Shown here: in pieces, positions 15,625-24,718 of the stretch
Layout: every line of letters starts with the position of its first letter
Position numbering within the stretch: position 1 is the stretch's first letter
Source: Aureliella helgolandensis
GTDB taxonomy: Bacteria; Planctomycetota; Planctomycetia; Pirellulales; Pirellulaceae
DNA length: 64,000 bases
Direction of reading: 5' to 3'
Assembly: GCF_007752135.1 (NCBI RefSeq)
Contig: NZ_CP036298.1
Coordinates: 62,001-126,000 of the forward strand
Notes under the pieces: generated by a model
The model's input: only the letters and a program-made list of their open reading frames with translations
What the model was told of the DNA's origin: nothing
Databases searched by the model: none
Made by a program: the position numbers and the translations under genes

Positions 15625-18176
15625 GGCTCTGCCTCCACAAAGGTCTTCATGGCTAGGGTAAGAGCCAGGACACTCACCGAGCTAAGAGGCATCAAGATCG
15701 CAGCGACCAATGGGCTGATCCAGCCCAGCATGGCCAGTCCGACCGCTACGAGGTTGTAGGTCAAGGAAATTGCAAAAGTCAGGAAGATCAAGTGGGTGGT
15801 CCGCCGGGCGCCCACCAGGAGCGTCAGTAGACTGGGGAGTCGGCCCGACGCGATGAACACGGGAGCGGCTTGCAAGCTGACTTCCGCACCACCGCGAACG
15901 GCAATCCCCGTGTCGGCCGCCGCAAGTGCCGCCGCGTCGTTGGCTCCGTCGCCCACCATGGCCACGTTTTCCCCCACCGCTTGCGACTCTCGGATATAGC
16001 TTAGCTTTTGTTCAGGGGATAACCCGCCATGGCAATCGTTGGTTGCCAAGCCCAGTTGCTCTCCAATTCTACGAACAATGCTCGGATGGTCACCTGACAA
16101 AATGCCGACTTTCCATCCCAATTTTGCGAGTTGCTCAATAACACGAGACGCATCGGGACGAATGGGATCGGACAGACCTAGCACGGTTACTACTTGCCGG
16201 TCCACTGCAATCAAATTAGGACTCATTCCCTGTGCGGCATATTCCGTGGCGTGCTCAAGCATGGCTGTAGGGATGGCGATTTCGGCTCGACGGACAAAGT
16301 CGACGCTGCCGACCAGGACGCTGCTGCCATCGACTTCCCCTTGGATGCCTCCCAGCTCCGCGCCGCCCAAGTGTGCCGCGCCGCTGGTTGCGAGGTGTCT
16401 TTGTCGCGCCGCTTGGACGATCGCATTGGCTACCGGGTGCTTGCAGTGTTTCTCCAAGCTGGCTGCCATCCGCAGGCCCTCTTCTGAGCCTGCGAGGGCG
16501 GTGATGTGCTGCTTACCCTGGGTTAAGGTCCCCGTTTTATCGAGCCAGATGCGGCCCGGCTTCGCCAATCGCTGGAAGGTCTGGCCATCGCGGATCATGA
16601 TGTTTCTCCGCGCGGCACGCCCCAGTCCGACGGCAATCGCCAGCGGAGTCGCCAAGGCCAGCGCGCAGGGGCAAGCCACGATCAGCAGGGCCGTAGCGTG
16701 AGACGTGGCGAGGGCCAGGCTGGTTGGAAGCCAAAGCCCAAAGGTCACCACCGCAAGCAGTGTGATGGCGATGACAAAATAGCCCCCGATGCGATCGGCC
16801 AACATGACGATGGGGGTTCGCTGGGCTGCGGCCGTTTCTACCGACTGCATGACTTTGCCGAGTCGGCTTTCGCGGCCAATTGCCGAAACTCGCACGCGAA
16901 TCGGAGTGGTCAAGTTGATCAACCCAGCAGACACTTCCTCTCCGACACCGACCGGGACCGGTTGGCTTTCGCCGGTCAGCAGGGAGCGATCCAGCGTCGT
17001 TTGGCCGCTCACAATGTGCCCGTCGGCCGGTAAGCTGTCGCCGGCAGCCACCCGTACGATGTCGCCAGGTAGCAAGGTTTCGACGAGTACGGATTTGACT
17101 TGGTCGGAATCGGCAGACGACTCCAGTTCCGCGTGACGCGGAGTAATTCTGAGTAGCAGGTCGACTGCCCGCATGGCTCGCTGTTGTTGTCGGAACTGGA
17201 TCCAGCGGCCGATCAGCAAGAGGAACACCAGTGTCGCCAAGGAATCAAAGTAGACATGCCCCCGCCCCAGGATCGCATGCGTGATGCCCACGACTGTACC
17301 CACCGACAGACCGAGCGCGACGGGCAGGTCCATGTGAGGTGTGCGCGTTTTGAGCGATGCGAGTGCACCCACAAAAAACGTTCGTCCCGGGCCAGCCACG
17401 GAAGCGACACCGAGCGCGGTCCCCACCAAGCCCAGGAAATAACTCTGATCGAACGACCCGCCACCAAACTCACCGGCATACAGGCCGATTGCGATCCACA
17501 TCGCGTTGGCAGCGAGAAATCCTGCGATGGCAATTTGAACCAGCAGGCGACGATTTTCGTGTTGCAGGTGGTCTTGCCGACTGGGATCAAAGGGGGAGAG
17601 TTGGTAGCCGAGGCGATCGAGCAGTTGGGCGATCTGACTCAGCTTGATCGCCCCAGGATCATAGGCCAATTGTAGCGTGTGCTGATTCATCTTAATGCGC
17701 GCCGACAACAACCCGGGCGATTGAGCAGCAGCCTTTTCGATCAGCCAGGCACAGGCGCTGCAGTGCAGGCCATGCACGGCTAGCTCCGTGGTGCAAGTAC
17801 CGTCGCTGTGAGTGCGTGGTGCGCTTGGTCCCAGGAAGTCGACGGTATCGAATTGCTCGTAGCGGCCCATTTGCTCGGCAGGCAGAGCCGCTCCGCTGTG
17901 CTGTCGCGTTTGATCGCGAAGCGCGTAGAAGTCTTGCAGTCCCCAGCCGTGAATCAATTCGTAGGCGCCTCGGCAGCCGTGGCAGCAGAACACCAATTGT
18001 TCCGCTGGAAAGCTCGCAGGCAAAGCGGTTGCCTCTCCACAGTGAATGCACGGCACCACGCGATCGGTCCGGCCGGCGGCAGACGCCGCCCTGCTGGTCG
18101 CTACCTCAGGGCCAACTGGCGGCTGTTGCAGCGACGGGACCGCAGCTCTTTCCGTGTCCGAATAGGATGTGGTCAT
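15621..18176 (-). CDS. ccoI: Copper-exporting P-type ATPase of cbb3 oxidase biogenesis
   Basis: 851 residues. The N-terminus has the Cys-rich domain specific to CcoI (PCIHCGE at about 42-48 and VFCCHGCRGAYELIH at about 62-76), then a heavy-metal-associated domain with HGLHCSACAWLIEKA at about 134-148. The ATPase core shows the CPC copper-site motif in VACPCALALATP (about 500-511), the phosphorylated Asp in LDKTGTLT (about 545), HP motif KHCKHPVAN and hinge MVGDGANDAAAL (about 740). Multiple membrane helices surround these. CcoI exports Cu(I) for assembly of the CuB site of the oxidase. The start overlaps the stop of the SafE-like gene (ATGA) and the stop overlaps ccoS. Confidence 0.95.
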   Translation of the reverse strand: MTTSYSDTERAAVPSLQQPPVGPEVATSRAASAAGRTDRVVPCIHCGEATALPASFPAEQLVFCCHGCRGAYELIHGWGLQDFYALRDQTRQHSGAALPAEQMGRYEQFDTVDFLGPSAPRTHSDGTCTTELAVHGLHCSACAWLIEKAAAQSPGLLSARIKMNQHTLQLAYDPGAIKLSQIAQLLDRLGYQLSPFDPSRQDHLQHENRRLLVQIAIAGFLAANAMWIAIGLYAGEFGGGSFDQSYFLGLVGTALGVASVAGPGRTFFVGALASLKTRTPHMDLPVALGLSVGTVVGITHAILGRGHVYFDSLATLVFLLLIGRWIQFRQQQRAMRAVDLLLRITPRHAELESSADSDQVKSVLVETLLPGDIVRVAAGDSLPADGHIVSGQTTLDRSLLTGESQPVPVGVGEEVSAGLINLTTPIRVRVSAIGRESRLGKVMQSVETAAAQRTPIVMLADRIGGYFVIAITLLAVVTFGLWLPTSLALATSHATALLIVACPCALALATPLAIAVGLGRAARRNIMIRDGQTFQRLAKPGRIWLDKTGTLTQGKQHITALAGSEEGLRMAASLEKHCKHPVANAIVQAARQRHLATSGAAHLGGAELGGIQGEVDGSSVLVGSVDFVRRAEIAIPTAMLEHATEYAAQGMSPNLIAVDRQVVTVLGLSDPIRPDASRVIEQLAKLGWKVGILSGDHPSIVRRIGEQLGLATNDCHGGLSPEQKLSYIRESQAVGENVAMVGDGANDAAALAAADTGIAVRGGAEVSLQAAPVFIASGRLPSLLTLLVGARRTTHLIFLTFAISLTYNLVAVGLAMLGWISPLVAAILMPLSSVSVLALTLAMKTFVEAEP

Positions 18177-19234
18177 GGCGCCTCACTCCCCGCCGGCTGG
18201 CTGGGAGCCGGAGCCGAGGTGCGAGCGTCTGTTCGCAATGTTTTAGTTGGCGACGTTTTACTAGGCGTAGCGTCCTTCGGCGGGGCGACACAGCATGGCA
18301 GCGGTGTGTTGACAAGGACTTGCATCTCTGCAGCGACATCCAACGGCTGTTCTGAGGCCGCAAGATCTGGATCGCGTGGTGTGGGCGCAGCCAAGCGGCT
18401 GGCCGTGTGCAAATCGGTTAGGGCGTTGAGGCTAGAAAAGCCGCGTCCGGTTGCCGTGTAGCACCCGCCCATGATGAGCAAGATCGACGCTCCGGCTGGT
18501 ACCAAGCGGCGATACCGTAGGGCAAGTGTTTGTGTGCCTGCCACCAGGGCAATTAGCAGAGGGACTGTTCCCAGCCAGAAGGCGAGCATCACGATCGGTC
18601 CGGTAAGCATGCTTCCCGTGCCAGCCGCCACGAGTGCGAATAGGTACAGCCATCCGCAAGGCAAGAAAGCCGTGAGCAAGCCCGTTGCCAAACCGCGCGC
18701 GGGGAGTGGTAGGCGGAAGACAAGCGGGCGCAGACGCATCAGCAACTTTGTGATGCCAGTTGGTTGTGGGGCAAGCACCGCTTGAGGGGGAGGGGTGCTA
18801 GTGGGATTGCCTGAAATCGCTCCTAGCGGACTGGGGGAGTCAGGCCTCAAGTCGTCCGCCGCAGGCAGTTGCCCCCGCAGGCCGCCGAACAGGCGATTCA
18901 ACAGCCCCTGGCAGGCGGGACTCACCAGCGGCCACAAGCGGTAGAGCCCCATCGCGATCATTAATAAGCCGACGATCCTGGCAGCCACCAATTGGAATCC
19001 GAGCGCTTCACCACCCAAGTCGACAAGCTGTCCTAGCGAACCAGCGATCAGTCCGGCAAGTGCGTAGGTCACCATCCGGCCGAAGTGGTATAACGTCGTG
19101 GCTAGCAACATGGGAGTCCGTCCGAAGCGATCGCCCCCTCCGCTAGCCCAGATGGCGAGTGGTCCACACATGCCAACGCAATGCATGCTGCCCAGCAGGC
19201 TGGCGGTTGCGACGGCGATGACTAAGATCCACAT
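18173..19234 (-). CDS. SafE/TauE-like membrane protein of cco cluster
   Basis: 353 residues from ATG 19234. It begins with the hallmark SLLGSMHCVGMCGPLAIWAS (about 13-32), the MHCVGMCG motif of the DsbD-like/SafE membrane family often encoded with ccoGHIS and thought to handle copper. About six hydrophobic segments lie between residues 1 and 270, with a Pro/Ser-rich loop near 130-170 (SPSLGAISGNPTSTPPP region). Unusual is the long hydrophilic tail (about 275-353) with LPCCVAPPKDATPSKTSPTK, whose Cys-Cys pair could bind metal. It overlaps ccoI by four bases. Function in copper supply is inferred from family and position. Confidence 0.82.
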   Translation of the reverse strand: MWILVIAVATASLLGSMHCVGMCGPLAIWASGGGDRFGRTPMLLATTLYHFGRMVTYALAGLIAGSLGQLVDLGGEALGFQLVAARIVGLLMIAMGLYRLWPLVSPACQGLLNRLFGGLRGQLPAADDLRPDSPSPLGAISGNPTSTPPPQAVLAPQPTGITKLLMRLRPLVFRLPLPARGLATGLLTAFLPCGWLYLFALVAAGTGSMLTGPIVMLAFWLGTVPLLIALVAGTQTLALRYRRLVPAGASILLIMGGCYTATGRGFSSLNALTDLHTASRLAAPTPRDPDLAASEQPLDVAAEMQVLVNTPLPCCVAPPKDATPSKTSPTKTLRTDARTSAPAPSQPAGSEAP

Positions 19235-19266
19235 AATAGGTTCTCAATGAAGGATAACGGACGTCC

Positions 19267-19809
19267 TTATCGTACGTACAACTCACTCCGGTGGGCTGCA
19301 ATGCCGTGCTGACTCTCCATTTGCAGATCGATCTGCCAAAGTCCGACCTGGGCCAGCTTCAGGCCACCGGCGTAGTAGCCGGGTTGCGTCTCCTTCAATG
19401 CCAGCGAGTGTATTTCATTGCCCCGCGCATGGTGGTAGACCCTAGCGGTTACGTTCATGCCCTCGATGGGTACTCCATCAGCCGCCAAGACTTGGACCTG
19501 CAATTCACTGGTAGGCTCACCTTCGCGAGAGGTGACCACATCGATGTTCATTTGCCATTGGAGCGAATCGGTCAATTGCAGTGCGCGGCGGGTGATATCC
19601 CAGTTCACTGCCGACTGGTGGTAGTTTGGTACGACTGCAATGGTCGGATCGCTTAGCGATAGGTAGAGGGCTGTCATGCCAATAGCGACCTGAAGGGTCA
19701 GCATGCCGACGACAAAGGAGACCCACCAGCGGCGCGCATGGCTTTCGGCGCGGAGGAATTCCGCGCGCGAAGCAAATTGAGGGGGGAAGTTGAGGTTGGA
19801 GGGGTTCAC
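19267..19809 (-). CDS. ccoH: FixH/CcoH-family cbb3 assembly protein
   Basis: 180 residues from ATG 19809, overlapping the ccoG stop by four bases. A polar N-terminus is followed by one membrane helix (VSFVVGMLTLQVAIGMTALY, about 30-49) and a periplasmic beta-rich domain with VVPNYHQSAVNWD, a typical FixH feature, and ARVYHHARGNEIHSL near 125-140. FixH/CcoH stabilises the assembling cbb3 complex in the inner membrane. The end of the gene lies 32 bases before the SafE-like gene. Confidence 0.85.
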   Translation of the reverse strand: MNPSNLNFPPQFASRAEFLRAESHARRWWVSFVVGMLTLQVAIGMTALYLSLSDPTIAVVPNYHQSAVNWDITRRALQLTDSLQWQMNIDVVTSREGEPTSELQVQVLAADGVPIEGMNVTARVYHHARGNEIHSLALKETQPGYYAGGLKLAQVGLWQIDLQMESQHGIAAHRSELYVR

Positions 19810-21287
19810 TGTCGGGGCCCTATCAAGCTGAATTCAGTGACTCGTTGATGGTCGCTACTATCTTCGATCAAGAGTTGCATCGGAGTGCTTCCAGTACCAA
19901 ACGTCAAACTGCCCGAGAATCGCACTTGAAGCGGAACGAGCGCCGATTTGCCTGGTGCGAGCGACAGTCCCGCGTCGTCGATGATTTCCAGCTGCGCCTT
20001 CTTGGGGGATTGGACCGTCATGGTGTAGGTTTGCGGACTATTGGAGCGATTGACCAACCGCATATTAAAGGTATTGGAAATCTCTCCACGGGCGACGTTG
20101 GTGTAGGGTGCTCCCTTCCCACGCAAGACGCGCGCATCGAAGCTGCTCTTGGTCGTAATGCCGTACACCAAACTCCCGGCGACTGCCATCAGCAGAATGG
20201 GGTAGGCAACCGTTCGAGCGCGAAGGAACCGAGGACGCTTGCCACTGAGTTCGTCTTGAGAGCTAAAGCGGATCAGGCCTTGTGGCGTGCCGACCTTTTT
20301 CATTACCGAATCACAGGCATCGATGCATTGAGTGCAGTTGATACACTCCATTTGTAACCCGTCTCGAATATCGATGCCGGTTGGACAAACGACCACACAC
20401 TGATTGCAGTCGACGCAATCGCCAGCTTGATCTTCAGGGCGATGCTTCCCCTTTTTGCGAGGTTCGCCTCGATTGTAATCGTAGGCCACGATCATCGATT
20501 GGCGGTCGAGCATGACCGACTGTAGGCGACCGTAGGGGCAGGCTATAAGGCAGGTCTGCTCGCGAAAATAGTAAAAATCAAACGTCAGCAGGGCGGTGGT
20601 CGTAGCCATTACCAGGAAGGCGGCGGGATGTTCAAACGGTGAGCTGCGGATCCAGCGCGCGAGTTCCTCGGTCCCCACAAAGTACGATAGGAACGTATGC
20701 GCTAAGAGCATGTTCAGCAGCACGTAAACCAGAAAGCGACCGATCTGTCTGGCCGGAGAGAGAGGCTGTTTGGGAAGCCCTCCCTTGCCACTCGTCCCTT
20801 CAAAAATGCGGTCGATGGGACGGAATAGAAATTCCATATAGACCGTTTGCGGGCAAGCCCATCCGCACCATGCGCGACCTGCAATCGCCGTCACCAAGAC
20901 CACTCCCAGAAAGGCGGTCAGCATTGTGAGTGCTAACAGCATCGTGTCGGTGGGAAGAAACGTATGCCCCATGATGGTGAACTCACGCGCCGGTATGTTC
21001 AACTGGATGGGGGGCTTACCCATGAAGCGGAGGTGCGGAACGAGGACGAAGATGACCATCAGTACGTACGACACGACCCGGCGGTTCTTCCACCAATAGC
21101 CCTGTGACAGTCTTGGTTTTAGCCACCTGCGTTGTCCATCGCGATGCAGCGTGCTGAGGACATATTCGGGCGATTCAAGGACAGCACTGTCTCCAGCGGA
21201 CTCTGTATTGGGATCGCGATCCACGATCGGTAGAGCGCGTGGGCTGGAGTTGGGATTGTTATTGGGGGTGGTCACCAGTTTTGCCAT
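19806..21287 (-). CDS. ccoG: CcoG/FixG 4Fe-4S protein of cbb3 oxidase biogenesis
   Basis: 493 residues from ATG 21287. A long polar head precedes membrane helices (SYVLMVIFVLVPHL, TMLLALTMLTAFLGVVLVTA) and GRAWCGWACPQTVYMEFLFR, the conserved NapH-like Cys motif. Two 4Fe-4S clusters are bound by CVDCNQCVVVCPTGID and CINCTQCIDACDSVMKKVG at about 290-335. A C-terminal Ig-like domain follows a further helix (VAYPILLMAVAGSLVYG). CcoG is reported to reduce Cu(II) to Cu(I) in cbb3 assembly. It heads the G-H-SafE-I-S part of the operon, 209 bases after ccoP. Confidence 0.95.
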   Translation of the reverse strand: MAKLVTTPNNNPNSSPRALPIVDRDPNTESAGDSAVLESPEYVLSTLHRDGQRRWLKPRLSQGYWWKNRRVVSYVLMVIFVLVPHLRFMGKPPIQLNIPAREFTIMGHTFLPTDTMLLALTMLTAFLGVVLVTAIAGRAWCGWACPQTVYMEFLFRPIDRIFEGTSGKGGLPKQPLSPARQIGRFLVYVLLNMLLAHTFLSYFVGTEELARWIRSSPFEHPAAFLVMATTTALLTFDFYYFREQTCLIACPYGRLQSVMLDRQSMIVAYDYNRGEPRKKGKHRPEDQAGDCVDCNQCVVVCPTGIDIRDGLQMECINCTQCIDACDSVMKKVGTPQGLIRFSSQDELSGKRPRFLRARTVAYPILLMAVAGSLVYGITTKSSFDARVLRGKGAPYTNVARGEISNTFNMRLVNRSNSPQTYTMTVQSPKKAQLEIIDDAGLSLAPGKSALVPLQVRFSGSLTFGTGSTPMQLLIEDSSDHQRVTEFSLIGPRQ

Positions 21288-21496
21288 GTTAGCGGGAGGT
21301 TCTGCGCAATTGCAGAGGCCACGTGCCTAGGGCTTTGTCAAAGCTTGATTCGTCGAGTAGTGGAACTTGCCAAAACCCCTTTGCAACCGAGTGAGTCCTG
21401 AGGGGCTTGGCGACTCCCACTGCAGTTGCACTCCAAGTTGAAATTTGGGCAATGCCTAAGGAGTAATGCCTGAGGAGTCTTGTCCATTGAATGAAC

Positions 21497-22132
21497 TTAC
21501 GCGTCTTCGGTGGTTTCTGTAGGTGTAGCCGCTTGCTCTTCCTCGGGTTCTTCTTGAGGTTCTGGCCAGGGAGCGATCTCCCTGCCGTCGGCGCCCTTGC
21601 CGTCTAAGTTTTGGCCACGCAAAGAGGCGACGTAAGCGGATACCAGCACGACCTCATTGGGGACCAAGCGGTTGGACCAAGCGGGCATGGCTCCATTGCC
21701 AGCACCGTTGTTGACGATGCGGGCAATATCCTCGATGGTACGCACGTTCTTGTAAAACTCGTCCGTCAGGTTGGGGCCGACCTTGCCCTCGCCATCACGA
21801 CCGTGGCAGGACATGCAATTGGTTCGAAAAATTACCGCCCCAACCTTCAGCCAGCTGTCTTTATGCAGATAGTTGACGAGCGTCGCTTCGTCGGGTTTCA
21901 ACTCGCCAATTTCAGCGAACTGAAGCTGGGTGTTGGCCGCTAGGGCTGCGTCGTATTGTTCGGCAATTGTTCGGCCAGGAGCGCCGATGTGGTAATACGA
22001 GGCGTAGGCCGGACAGAAGGCGATAGTGGCGACAAATATCCACTTCCACCAACCCGGAAGTGGATTGTCATACTCCTGGATGCCATCGTAGGAGTGAGCG
22101 GTGAGTGGCGCTTCGGGAGTCTCATTTTTCAT
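21497..22132 (-). CDS. ccoP: CcoP, single-haem cytochrome c subunit of cbb3 oxidase
   Basis: 211 residues from ATG 22132, overlapping the end of ccoQ by 11 bases. The N-terminus has the CcoP signature YDGIQEYDNPLPGWWKWIF (about 15-33) and one membrane helix to about residue 48. Only one haem motif is present, CMSCH at 106-110, with a Met ligand candidate in GNGAMPAWSNRL. Classical proteobacterial CcoP has two haems; single-haem forms are known in other phyla. An acidic Glu/Pro/Thr tail ends the protein. It passes electrons to the CcoO part of the fused NO subunit. Confidence 0.93.
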   Translation of the reverse strand: MKNETPEAPLTAHSYDGIQEYDNPLPGWWKWIFVATIAFCPAYASYYHIGAPGRTIAEQYDAALAANTQLQFAEIGELKPDEATLVNYLHKDSWLKVGAVIFRTNCMSCHGRDGEGKVGPNLTDEFYKNVRTIEDIARIVNNGAGNGAMPAWSNRLVPNEVVLVSAYVASLRGQNLDGKGADGREIAPWPEPQEEPEEEQAATPTETTEDA

Positions 22133-22304
22133 AGCGTGGATCCTTCACTTCGTCGCTCAACGGGATCGATGCGAACTTGTCGGTCGCTTGGCGACTGAGC
22201 CGCAAAGCACCGTAGAAAATCACGATAAAGGTGCCAGCGAACAGCAATAATGCTGCCTCGGCGCATTTTGAGTAATCCAGGGCGCTAACGATATCTTTGA
22301 TCAT
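22122..22304 (-). CDS. ccoQ: CcoQ, small subunit of cbb3 oxidase
   Basis: 60 residues from ATG 22304: one membrane helix (ALLLFAGTFIVIFYGALRLS, about 18-37) followed by a charged tail. The size, single helix and position between ccoNO and ccoP identify it as CcoQ although sequence conservation in this family is low. CcoQ stabilises the oxidase complex. The gene overlaps ccoP by 11 bases. Confidence 0.85.
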   Translation of the reverse strand: MIKDIVSALDYSKCAEAALLLFAGTFIVIFYGALRLSRQATDKFASIPLSDEVKDPRYEK

Positions 22305-22378
22305 GTCGGTTACTAGCTTGTCATCGGATGGAGGTTACCGGATTCGTAAAGCATGCGAGTGCAGCGGCGGGTGTCGCC

Positions 22379-24718
22379 TTACTCTGCGTCAGTTTCCTGG
22401 GGTTCGCTGGTTTCTGTTTCGCCATCGGCCGTTTCCCCTTCGGCGTCGGCGACCGGAGCGGGCTCATCGGTTCGGAAGTAATCGGTACCAATGCGTTGCA
22501 GATAGGCGATCAAGGCAATGGCTTGCTTGCCTTGCACGTTGGCCGGGCCTCCCTGTTGGACAATTTCTGCCGTGATGTACTCGGCTTGCAGTTGGGCCAT
22601 TTCTACCGCATTCTCCAATTCCTCTTCGTAGGGGGCACCCAGGAAATGGGACGCTTCCACCAGTGGAGGAATTCCTTCGAACTTCAAATCATCCAGCAGC
22701 AGGTGTTCAAAGCTCGGCATGACCGAACCTGGAGCTACTAAATCTGGGGCTTCAAAGTGCGACCAGTGCCAGAAGCTACTCTGCTTGCCACCCTCTCGCG
22801 CCAAGTCGGGGCCGATACGACGGCTACCCCACTGGAAGGGATGGTCGTAGATGAATTCACCTGGCTTGCTGTACTCTCCATAACGCTTCGTTTCAGCCAC
22901 CATCGGACGGATCTGCTGGGAGTGGCAGTTGTAGCAACCCTCCGAAACATAGATCTGTCGTCCTGCTAGCTCCAGCGGCGTGTAGGGCTTAACGGTAGCA
23001 ATCGTGGGTACATTGCTGCGAATCAGGAAGGTCGGGATCAATTCGAATAGAGTTGCGACGACGACGGCCAGGGTTGTAAGCACCGTAAATTTGACGGGCA
23101 AACGCTCCCAACTGCGGTGCCAATCCATCTTGGCCCAAGTGTCGAGCTTCTTGCCTATTTCCAATACCGGAGCATCGGCCAGAACGGTCTTGGTTGCTGG
23201 CGTGTGGTCGACATAGTGGAGTGGCAGGCGCGGAGCCGAATAGACCGGGACTTCGTACTTTGCAGGGCGATTCATCCAGGTCATTACTGCGTTGATTGCT
23301 AGCATGATAATGCCCGAAATGTACAGGGCGCCACCCAGCACTCGCAGCCACCATAGTGGAACAATGGACTGCACCGTCTCGACAAAATCAGGGTTGGCAA
23401 GCTGGCCGGTTTCTTGATCGATGGCCAGCAGCATCAAGCCTTGCATGAGCCCAGCAGCGTAGATCGGGATGATGTACAGCAGGATGCCCAGCGTCCCAAC
23501 CCAGAAGTGACTCTCCATCAATTTATGACTCCACAGCTTGGTCTGATACAGCCGAGGAAGTAGCCAGTAGAGCATGCCAAAGAGGGCGAAACCATTCCAG
23601 CCCAAGGCACCAGCGTGCACGTGGGCAATGGTCCAGTCGGTGTAGTGGCTGAGCGCATTGATGCTCTTGATCGACAGCATGGGGCCTTCAAAGGTTGCCA
23701 TGCCGTAGAAGGTTAATGCCACCACGAAGAACTTCAGGATGGGGTCGGTGGCGACTTTGTGCCAAGCCCCACGCAACGTCAGCAGACCATTGATCATACC
23801 ACCCCAACTGGGCATCCACAGCATCAGGCTGAAAAGCATGCCCAGGGTGCTCGCCCACTCGGGCAAGGAGGTGAAGTGTAAGTGGTGAGGTCCCGCCCAA
23901 ATGTAGATGAAGACGAGGGACCAAAAGTGGATGATACTCAGCTTGTAGCTAAAGATCGGGCGTTCCGCCGCCTTGGGGAGGAAGTAGTACATTAACCCCA
24001 GAAACGGAGTGGTTAGGAAGAACGCAACCGCATTGTGTCCATACCACCACTGCATGAAAGCATCTTGCACTCCGGCGTAAACGGAATATCCGTGGAATAG
24101 TGAAGTGGGCACCACGAGATTGTTGAAGATGTGCAGCAAGGCGACGGTAACGATGGTGGCGATATAGAACCACAAAGCCACATACATGTGTTGTTCGCGA
24201 CGACGGATCAATGTCATCATAAAATTGCCACCGAAGACGAACAGCCAAATGATGGCCAGGGCAATGTCGATGGGCCATTCGAGTTCCGCGTATTCCCGGC
24301 TCTGAGTAATTCCCAGCGGAAAGGTAATAGCGGCAGCCACAATAATGGCTTGCCAACCCCAGAAGTGGATGCGACTCAGCACGTCGCTCCACATTCGCGC
24401 CTTGCACAATCGCTGCGTGCTGTAGTAGACGGCGGCGAAGATCCCGTTGCCTGCAAAGGCAAAAATCGCCGCATTGGTGTGCACCGGCCGCAACCGCCCA
24501 AAGGTGAACCAGGGCAATCCGTTGGTGAGCCAAGGGGCGACTAAGAAGATAGCAGCCACAAGCCCGACCAGGGTTGCCACCAAGCCCCAAAAAATCGTGG
24601 CGGTTGCAAACATGCGTACGATCTGATCGTCATACGAATAGCTCTCCATCTCGGGAGAATTGCTGTCGCCAGTCCCGGCGTGTGGGATGGCAGGCGTTTG
24701 GCTGGAAGAGTTCGACAT
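22379..24718 (-). CDS. ccoNO: Fused CcoN-CcoO cbb3-type cytochrome c oxidase subunit I/II
   Basis: 779 residues from ATG 24718 (a GTG four codons upstream is possible). Residues to about 500 are CcoN, with 12 or so helices and the haem/CuB ligands: RPVHTNAAIFAFAGNG for low-spin haem, WYGHNAVAFFLTTP, GPHHLHFTSLPEW for CuB, and TIAHVHAGALGWNGFALFGM for the two axial His. A linker then leads into the CcoO domain, anchored by VKFTVLTTLAVVVATLFELI and carrying the haem c motif CYNCH at 595-599 with GSVMPSFEHLL as Met ligand. An acidic Glu/Thr-rich tail closes the protein. CcoN and CcoO are separate genes in proteobacteria; the fusion is known in some other phyla. First gene of the operon. Confidence 0.95.
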   Translation of the reverse strand: MSNSSSQTPAIPHAGTGDSNSPEMESYSYDDQIVRMFATATIFWGLVATLVGLVAAIFLVAPWLTNGLPWFTFGRLRPVHTNAAIFAFAGNGIFAAVYYSTQRLCKARMWSDVLSRIHFWGWQAIIVAAAITFPLGITQSREYAELEWPIDIALAIIWLFVFGGNFMMTLIRRREQHMYVALWFYIATIVTVALLHIFNNLVVPTSLFHGYSVYAGVQDAFMQWWYGHNAVAFFLTTPFLGLMYYFLPKAAERPIFSYKLSIIHFWSLVFIYIWAGPHHLHFTSLPEWASTLGMLFSLMLWMPSWGGMINGLLTLRGAWHKVATDPILKFFVVALTFYGMATFEGPMLSIKSINALSHYTDWTIAHVHAGALGWNGFALFGMLYWLLPRLYQTKLWSHKLMESHFWVGTLGILLYIIPIYAAGLMQGLMLLAIDQETGQLANPDFVETVQSIVPLWWLRVLGGALYISGIIMLAINAVMTWMNRPAKYEVPVYSAPRLPLHYVDHTPATKTVLADAPVLEIGKKLDTWAKMDWHRSWERLPVKFTVLTTLAVVVATLFELIPTFLIRSNVPTIATVKPYTPLELAGRQIYVSEGCYNCHSQQIRPMVAETKRYGEYSKPGEFIYDHPFQWGSRRIGPDLAREGGKQSSFWHWSHFEAPDLVAPGSVMPSFEHLLLDDLKFEGIPPLVEASHFLGAPYEEELENAVEMAQLQAEYITAEIVQQGGPANVQGKQAIALIAYLQRIGTDYFRTDEPAPVADAEGETADGETETSEPQETDAE

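Noticed and set aside
17184-17675. 163-codon plus-strand frame opposite ccoI
   Set aside because: Lies wholly antisense to a highly conserved gene whose codon structure explains the open frame.
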